A program made the translations under genes and the position numbers. From Paralithodes platypus (lineage: Eukaryota > Arthropoda > Malacostraca > Decapoda > Lithodidae): 64,000 nt of DNA. Shown piece after piece: positions 55,672 to 64,000 of this stretch (the stretch's first letter is position 1; every line of letters starts with the position of its first letter). A model generated the notes under the pieces. It was not told the origin of the DNA. It searched no databases and saw nothing but the letters and a program-made list of their open reading frames with translations. The stretch covers positions 36,786,381 to 36,850,380 of the forward strand of contig CM064509.1 in the NCBI GenBank assembly GCA_032716605.1, in the 5' to 3' direction.

Positions 55672-57607
55672 TGTCACGGGTCAGACCGTGACTGTGATTA
55701 TATACTATAGGGTTAGCTATATTTCTCGAGCGCGGGAAAAATTGGGGAGGCGGGAACAGCTGTAGAGAAAGGGAGAAGAGGGGTGGAGGCACAGGCATAG
55801 GCCTGTGTACCGCTAGGCACCTCGCGTACATGTGTGCGTGTGTGCGTTCTTGCTTGTGAGCGTGGGTAGGCCGCCGTTACGCGTACATGTGTGTGTGCGT
55901 TCATGTTGTAGGCGTGGTCATAGGGAGTGTCCAGTCTTTTCATTGGCACCAAATTCAAAATGTGATGGGGGAGGGGAAAACCGAGGTTATAAAGGGGGCA
56001 GGAATGCCCAGGACAGGCCTTATTCTCCTCCTGCCCGACCCCAACGAGATAGTCCAATTTTGTTGTGCCCGCGATGAATGGGTCGGCAGGGCTGCGAGGG
56101 CACCTCGTGCCCTAATTCAACCATAATCAGGTGAGTCCAATTCAGTTAGACAAGTGTCAACGTTGATTGAGATATCCAGAGTGATGTGTGGTGGTGAGAG
56201 TGATGTGTGGTGGTGTGCTTGTGTGCGTTGGCCAGTCACCAGGACTGAGCCAGACCGTGCACATGGCCAAGGTTGTGACGCCGACCGAATTAGCTTAATG
56301 CTATGGCTGAGAATGGCAGGTGTAAGCATGACCCCACAGAGGGCTTGCTAAAGGCTAGGGATGCCCAAGGCGACATAGTTCTCCTGCGGCGATATCCCAC
56401 TGATTTAGCAATGCACGTGGCCAGGGGTGTGTGTGGATGTGTGCGGGTGTGGTGAGTGACGCCGTAACGCTTAACCCCACAGAGGGTGAGGTTACCGCTA
56501 GAGGATTGTCGGCTTGAAGGGCTTGTCGTACTGCCGTTTTGAGACCCTTTGATTAGGCAACTCTCATTAGTCTAGCGAGTCACGTGTGTGTGGATGTGTG
56601 CGGATGTGTGAGTGACGCCGTAACGCTTAACCCCACAGAGGGTGATGGTTACCGCTAGAGGATAGTCGGCTTGAAGGGCTTGTCGTACTGCCCGTTTTGA
56701 GACCCTTTGATTAGGCAACTCTCATTAGTCTAGCGAGTCACGTGTGTGTGGATGTGTGCGGATGTGTGAGTGACGCCGTAGCATCTTGACCCCACAGAGG
56801 GTGATGGTTAACGCTAGAGGAGTGTCGGCTTGAAGGACTTGTCGCACTGCCGTTTTGAGACCCTTTAATTAGGCAACTCTCATTAGTCTAGCGAGTCACG
56901 TAACTGAGGAGGTGAGAGAGAGAGAGAGAGTGATGAGTGTGATTGACGGGTACTGTGAGTGTGGGAAAATCTCGTAGTACCTTATTCGATCATGCGGTCA
57001 TTTGCTGGGCTAGACGATATCACAGTAGACTAAAGGGTTGGTTGATGTGAGATTTCGTGTGACAAGCAGTAATCAGTATAATGATTTGGGGTAATCTTAG
57101 GGGTAGTTATAATACTGGGTAATTGTATTTAGGTAAGTGGATTAGATAAGTGGGTTAGATTGAGTGGCTGAGTGTGTGAATGAAATTGTCTCTTTGATAA
57201 ATGCAATTTCAGTGTCGCTATTCAATAAAACCATTTTAGTAGGAATGTTTGTTTCTTTAATTCTTACTAACTTTAAGAATATAATTATTATCAATATATA
57301 CCTATCACTACAATACATCGTGTACTCTATTATCCCGCAAGCTGGGAACTGCAATTTTCTTTTCAAATATATTACTGCATCGAGTCAGTATAGATATAAA
57401 TGTATAGCATGTTCTGGGACTTTTGTTGCCATAATTTCACAAGGGATATTTGTCTATTGTTGATCTAAAGTAACGACACTATCAATTATAGGTTTATTTC
57501 CTAGATAATGGGCAAGTGTTACAGTACCTATTAGTCTTATGATCTATTACAATTGGCGATCTGGACAGGATTACTATTACAATTGGCACCGGGCATGATC
57601 TATTACA
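55672..57607 (+). repeat. 3' LTR (1936 bp)
   Basis: Matches the 5' LTR with few differences, such as loss of one GA at ~55771, GGCT for GGCC at ~56308 and changes near 56425. TATAAA at 55988-55993. Ends CTATTACA followed by CCCCC and satellite. Confidence 0.93.
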
Positions 57608-60600
57608 CCCCCTATATACTGTATACACCCCTATATACTGTATACACCCCCTATATACTGTATACACCCCCTATATACTGTATACACCCCTATATACTGT
57701 ATACACCCCCTATATACTGTATACACCCCCTATATACTGTATACACCCCCTATATACTGTATACACCCCTATATACTGTATACACCCCTATATACTGTAT
57801 ACACCCCCTATATACTGTAAACACCCCCTATATACTGTAAACACCCCTATATACTGTATACACCCCCTATATACTGTATACACCCCCTATATACTGTAAA
57901 CACCCCCTATATACTGTATACACCCCTATATACTGTATACACCCCCTATATACTGTATACACCCCCTATATACTGTATACACCCCCTATATACTGTATAC
58001 ACCCCCTATATACTGTATACACCCCCTATATACTGTATACACCCCCTATATACTGTATACACCCCTATATACTGTATACACCCCCTATATACTGTATACA
58101 CCCCTATATACTGTATACACCCCCTATATACTGTATACACCCCCTATATACTGTATACACCCCCTATATACTGTATACACCCCCTATATACTGTATACAC
58201 CCCCTATATACTGTATACACCCCCTATATACTGTATACACCCCCTATATACTGTATACACCCCCTATATACTGTATACACCCCCTATATACTGTATACAC
58301 CCCCTATATACTGTATACACCCCTATATACTGTATACACCCCCTATATACTGTATACACCCCCTATATACTGTATACACCCCCTATATACTGTATACACC
58401 CCTATATACTGTATACACCCCCTATATACTGTATACACCCCCTATATACTGTATACACCCCTATATACTGTATACACCCCCTATATACTGTAAACACCCC
58501 CTATATACTGTATACACCCCCTATATACTGTATACACCCCCTATATACTGTATACACCCCCTATATACTGTATACACCCCCTATATACTGTATACACCCC
58601 CTATATACTGTATACACCCCTATATACTGTATACACCCCCTATATACTGTATACACCCCCTATATACTGTATACACCCCCTATATACTGTATACACCCCC
58701 TATATACTGTATACACCCCCTATATACTGTATACACCCCCTATATACTGTATACACCCCCTATATACTGTATACACCCCCTATATACTGTATACACCCCT
58801 AATATACTGTAAACACCCCCTATATACTGTATACACCCCTATATACTGTAAACACCCCCTATATACTGTATACACCCCCTATATACTGTAAACACCCCCT
58901 ATATACTGTATACACCCCTATATACTGTATACACCCCCTATATACTGTAAACACCCCTATATACTGTAAACACCCCCTATATACTGTATACACCCCCTAT
59001 AACCTGTATATATCCCCTATATACTGTATACAACCCCTATATACCGTATACACCCCTTATACTGTATACACCCCCTATACTGTATACACCCCTCCTGTAA
59101 ACACCCCCTATATACTGTAAACACCCCCTATATACTGTATATACAACCCCTATACTGTACCAACCCCTATATACTGTATACACCCCTATATACTGTATAC
59201 ACCCCCTATATACTGTATACACCCCCTATATACTGTATACACCCCCTATATACTGTATACACCCCCTATATACTGTATACACCCCCTATATACTGTATAC
59301 ACCCCCTATATACTGTATACACCCCCTATATACTGTATACACCCCCTATATACTGTATACACCCCCTATATACTGTATACACCCCCTATATACTGTAAAC
59401 ACCCCCTATATACTGTATACACCCCCTATATACTGTAAACACCCCTATATACTGTAAACACCCCCTATATACTGTATACACCCCCTATATACTGTATACA
59501 CCCCCTATATACTGTATACACCCCCTATATACTGTATACACCCCCTATATACTGTATACACCCCCTATATACTGTATACACCCCTATATACTGTATACAC
59601 CCCCTATATACTGTATACACCCCCTATATACTGTATACACCCCCTATATACTGTATACACCCCCTATATACTGTATACACACCCACTATATACTGTATAC
59701 ACCCCCTATATACTGTAAACACCCCCTATATACTGTATACACCCCCTATATACTGTATACACCCCCTATATACTGTATACACCCCCTATATACTGTATAC
59801 ACCCCTATATACTGTATACACCCCCTATATACTGTATACACCCCCTATATACTGTATACACCCCCTATATACTGTAAACACCCCCTATATACTGTATACA
59901 CCCCCTATATACTGTATACACCCCCTATATACTGTATACACCCCCTATATACTGTATACACCCCTATATACTGTATACACCCCCTATATACTGTATACAC
60001 CCCCTATATACTGTATACACCCCCTATATACTGTATACACCCCCTATATACTGTATACACCCCCTATATACTGTATACACCCCCTATATACTGTATACAC
60101 CCCCTATATACTGTATACACCCCCTATATACTGTATACACCCCCTATATACTGTATACACCACCTATATACTGTATTCACCCCCTATATACTGTATACAC
60201 CCCCTATATACTGTATACACCCCCTATATACTGTATACACCCCCTATATACTGTATACACCCCCTATATACTGTATACACCCCCTATATACTGTATACAC
60301 CCCCTATATACTGTATACACCCCTATATACTGTATACAACCCCTATATACTGTATACACCACCTATATACTGTATACACCCACTATATACTGTATACACC
60401 CCTATATACTGTATACACCCCCTATATACTGTATACACCCCCTATATACTGTAAAAAAACCCTATATACTGTATACCCTCCCTATATACTGTATTCCCTC
60501 CCTATATACTCTATACCCCCCCTATATACTGTATACCCTCCCTATATACTTATACACCCCTATATACTGTATACACCCCCTATATACTGTATACACCCCC

Positions 60601-63600
60601 TATTTACTGTATACACCACCTATATACTGTATAAACCCCCTATATACTGTATACACCCCCTATATACTGTATACACCCCCTATATACTGTATACACCCCT
60701 ATATACTGTATACACCCCCTATATACTGTATACACCCCCTATATACTGTATACACCCCCTATATACTGTATACACCCCCTATATACTGTATACACCCCTA
60801 TATACTGTATACACCCCCTATATAGTGTATACCTCCCCCATATTCTGTATACACCCCCCTATATACTGTATACACCCCCTATATACTGTATACACCCCCT
60901 ATATACTGTATACACCCCCTATATACTGTATACACCCCCTATATACTGTATACACCCCCTATATACTGTATACACCCCCTATATACTGTATACACCCCCT
61001 ATATACTGTATACACCCCCTATATACTGTATACACCCACTATATACTGTATACACCCCCTATATACTGTATACACCCCCTATATACTGTATACACCCCCT
61101 ATATACTGTATACACCCCCTATATACTGTATACACCCCCTATATACTGTATACACCCCCTATATACTGTATACACCCCCTATATACTGTATACACCCCCT
61201 ATATACTGTATACACCCCCTATATACTGTATACACCCCCTATATACTGTATACACCCCCTATATACTGTATACACCCCCTATATACTGTATACACCCCTA
61301 TATACTGTATACACCCCCTATATACTGTATACACCCCCTATATACTGTATACACCCCCTACAAACTGAATACACCCCCTATATTCTGTATACACCCCCTA
61401 TATACTGTATACACCCCCTATATACTGTATACACCCCCTATATACTGTATACACCCCCTATATACTGTATACACCCCCTATATACTGTATACACCCCTAT
61501 ATACTGTATACACCCCCTATATACTGTATACAACCCCTATATACTGTATACACCCCCTATATACTGTATACACCCCCTATACTGTATACACGGCCTATAT
61601 AGTGTATACACCCCCTATACACTGTATACACCCCTCTATACTGTATACACCGCTATATACTGTATACACCCCCTATATACTGTATACACCCCCTATATAC
61701 TGTATACACCCCCTATATACTGTATACACCCCCTATATACTGTATACACCCCCTATATACTGTATACACCCCCTATATACTGTATACACCCCCTATATAC
61801 TGTATACACCCCCTATATACTGTATACACCCCCTATATACTGTATACACCCCCTATATACTGTATACACCCCCTATATACTGTATACACCCCCTTAATAC
61901 TGTATACACCCCCTATATACTGTATACACACCCCCTATATACTGTATACACCCCCTATATACTGTATACACCCCCTATATACTGTATACACCCCCTATAT
62001 ACTGTATACACCCCCTCTATACTGTATACAACCCCCTATATACTGTATACACCCCCTATATACTGTATACACCCCCTATATACTGTATACACCCCCTATA
62101 TACTGTATACACCCCTATATACTGTATACACCCCCTATATACTGTATACACCCCTATATACTGTATACACCCCCTATATACTGTAAACACCCCCTATATA
62201 CTGTATACACCCCCTATATACTGTATACACCCCTATATACTGTATACACCCCCTATATACTGTATACACCCCCTATATACTGTATACACCCCCTATATAC
62301 TGTATACACCCCTATATACTGTATACACCCCCTATATACTGTATACACCCCCTATATACTGTATACCCCCCTATATACTGTATACACCCACTATATACTG
62401 TATACACCCCCTATATACTGTATACCCCCCCTATATACTGTATACACCCCCCTATATACTGTATACACCCCCTATATACTGTATACACCCCTATATACTG
62501 TATACACCCCCTATATACTGTATACACCCCTATATACTGTATACACCCCCTATATACTGTATACACCCCCTATATACTGTATACACCCCCTATATACTGT
62601 ATACACCCCCTATATACTGTATACACCCCCTATATACTGTATACACCCCCTATATACTGTATACACCCCCTATATACTGTATACACCCCCTATATACTGT
62701 ATACACCCCTATATACTGTATACACCCCCTATATACTGTATACACCCCCTATATACTGTATACACCCCCTATATACTGTATACACCCCCTATATACTGTA
62801 TACACCCCCTATATACTGTATACACCCCCTATATACGGTATACACCCCCTATATACTGTATACACCCCCTATATACTGTATACACCCCCTATATACTGTA
62901 TACACCCCCTATATACTGTATACACCCCCTATATACTGTATACACCCCTATATACTGTATACACCCCCTATATACTGTATACACCCCCTATATACTGTAT
63001 ACACCCCCCTTATACTATATAAACCCCCTATATACTGTATACACCCCCTATATACTGTATACACCCCCTATATACTGTATACACCCCCTATATACTGTAT
63101 ACACCCCTATATACTGTATACACCCCCTATATACTGTATACACCCCCTATATACTGTATACACCCCCTATATACTGTATACACCCCCTATATACTGTATA
63201 CACCCCCTATATACTGTATACACCCCCTATATACTGTATACACCCCCTATATACTGTATACACCCCCTATATACTGTAAACACCCCCTATATACTGTATA
63301 CACCCCCTATATACTGTATACACCCCCTATATACTGTATACACCCCCTATATACTGTATACACCCGCTATATACTGTATACACCCCCTATATACTGTATA
63401 CACCCCCTATATACTGTATACACCCCCTATATACTGTATACACCCCCTATATACTGTATACACCCCTATATACTGTATACACCCCCTATATACTGTATAC
63501 ACCCCCTATATACTGTATTCACCCCCTTTATACTGTATACACCCCCTATATACTGTATACACCCCCTATATACTGTATACACCCCCTATATACTGTATAC

Positions 63601-64000
63601 ACCCCCTATATACTGTATACACCCCCTATATACTGTATACACCCCCTATATACTGTATACACCCCTATATACTGTATACACCCCCTATATACTGTATACA
63701 CCCCCTATATACTGTATACACCCCCTATATACTGTATACACCCCCTATATACTGTATACACCCCCTATATACTGTATACACCCCCTATATACTGTATACA
63801 CCCCCTATATACTGTATACACCCCCTATATACTGTATACACCCCTATATACTGTATACACCCCCTATACTGTACACACCCCTATACTGTACACACCCCTA
63901 TACTGTATACACCCCCTATATACTGTATACACCCCCTATATACTGTATACACCCCCTATATACTGTATACACCCCCTATATACTGTATACACCCCCTATA
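57608..64000. repeat. 20-bp satellite, homogeneous block
   Basis: About 320 units of TATATACTGTATACACCCCC run to the window edge. Variation is mostly four versus five C and TAAACA for TATACA; a more irregular patch lies at 58990-59160 and another at 60440-60840. The 453-codon ORF at 60825-62186 is the satellite read in one frame. Confidence 0.98.

Larger units (their letters stand above)
52078..57607 (+). mobile_element. Non-autonomous LTR retrotransposon inside the satellite
   Basis: Two direct LTRs (52078-54009 and 55672-57607) each start TGTCACGGG and end CTATTACA. They flank 1662 bp of non-coding interior, with CCCCC on both outer sides (52073-52077 and 57608-57612) as a 5-bp target duplication. 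A primer site follows the 5' LTR and a polypurine tract precedes the 3' LTR. No gag or pol frame is present, so it must have been moved by another element's proteins. LTR identity is very high, so the insertion is recent. Confidence 0.92.

Noticed and set aside
60825..62186. 453-codon ORF and many smaller Tyr/Pro/Ile-rich ORFs in 47.9-52 kb and 57.6-64 kb
   Set aside because: They are the 20-bp satellite translated; the unit has no stop in any plus-strand frame, giving the 20-residue period YILYTPPIYCIHPLYTVYTP.

Overview
This is eukaryotic, intron-bearing and repeat-dominated DNA. The mix of elements suggests an arthropod, most likely a decapod crustacean: a DIRS-type tyrosine-recombinase retrotransposon, RTE-type LINEs with GATA tails, tRNA-headed SINEs, many TTAA-flanked MITEs and very large AT-rich satellites. 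That taxonomic call is inference; no species-diagnostic gene was seen. There are no operons, prokaryotic genes or CRISPR arrays.

Layout. 1-1.9 kb: a TTAA MITE, a dispersed repeat and a SINE. 1.9-13.3 kb: one DIRS-like retrotransposon on the minus strand with ~295-bp inverted terminal repeats. It holds gag-like ORFs, reverse transcriptase (RT), RNase H and a tyrosine recombinase cut into three pieces by nested insertions. 13.4-20.1 kb: the only likely host gene, a minus-strand NLR-like gene (membrane segment, HEPN-like motif, NACHT NTPase). A candidate leucine-rich-repeat (LRR) exon lies 3.2 kb downstream, and minisatellites and small MITEs crowd its intron. 20.2-23.7 kb: a Helitron-like element, a 13-copy 69-bp minisatellite, and a MITE whose end has been amplified 13 times.

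23.8-32.7 kb: a non-LTR retrotransposon (2A-like peptide, PHD-like finger, endonuclease, RT, C-terminal zinc knuckle) on the minus strand. It is split inside its endonuclease by a 4.9-kb DNA transposon (26351-31250) with ~265-bp terminal inverted repeats and a 3-bp TAA target duplication. Between those repeats lies a decayed plus-strand gene with treble-clef-like zinc motifs, a FEN1/XPG-like nuclease signature and a C-terminal CXC cysteine cluster. This fits what I recall of the Academ superfamily. The transposon in turn carries a 505-bp SINE, a tRNA-headed insert and an RTE-derived insert, giving nesting at least three deep.

33-44 kb: a spaced TACACTGGTC repeat, dispersed repeats, a 5'-truncated RTE LINE, more TTAA MITEs, and two copies of an unrecognised repeat family with a shared ORF. 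44-47.8 kb: the gag and protease part of an LTR retrotransposon, ending at a 100-N assembly gap. 47.9-64 kb: a satellite of a 20-bp unit, interrupted by a complete but non-coding LTR retrotransposon (52078-57607). That element has 1.93-kb LTRs, a tRNA-Arg-type primer site, a polypurine tract and a CCCCC target duplication.

The genes do not form a pathway. What is informative is the insertion stratigraphy and the single NLR-like host gene embedded in it.
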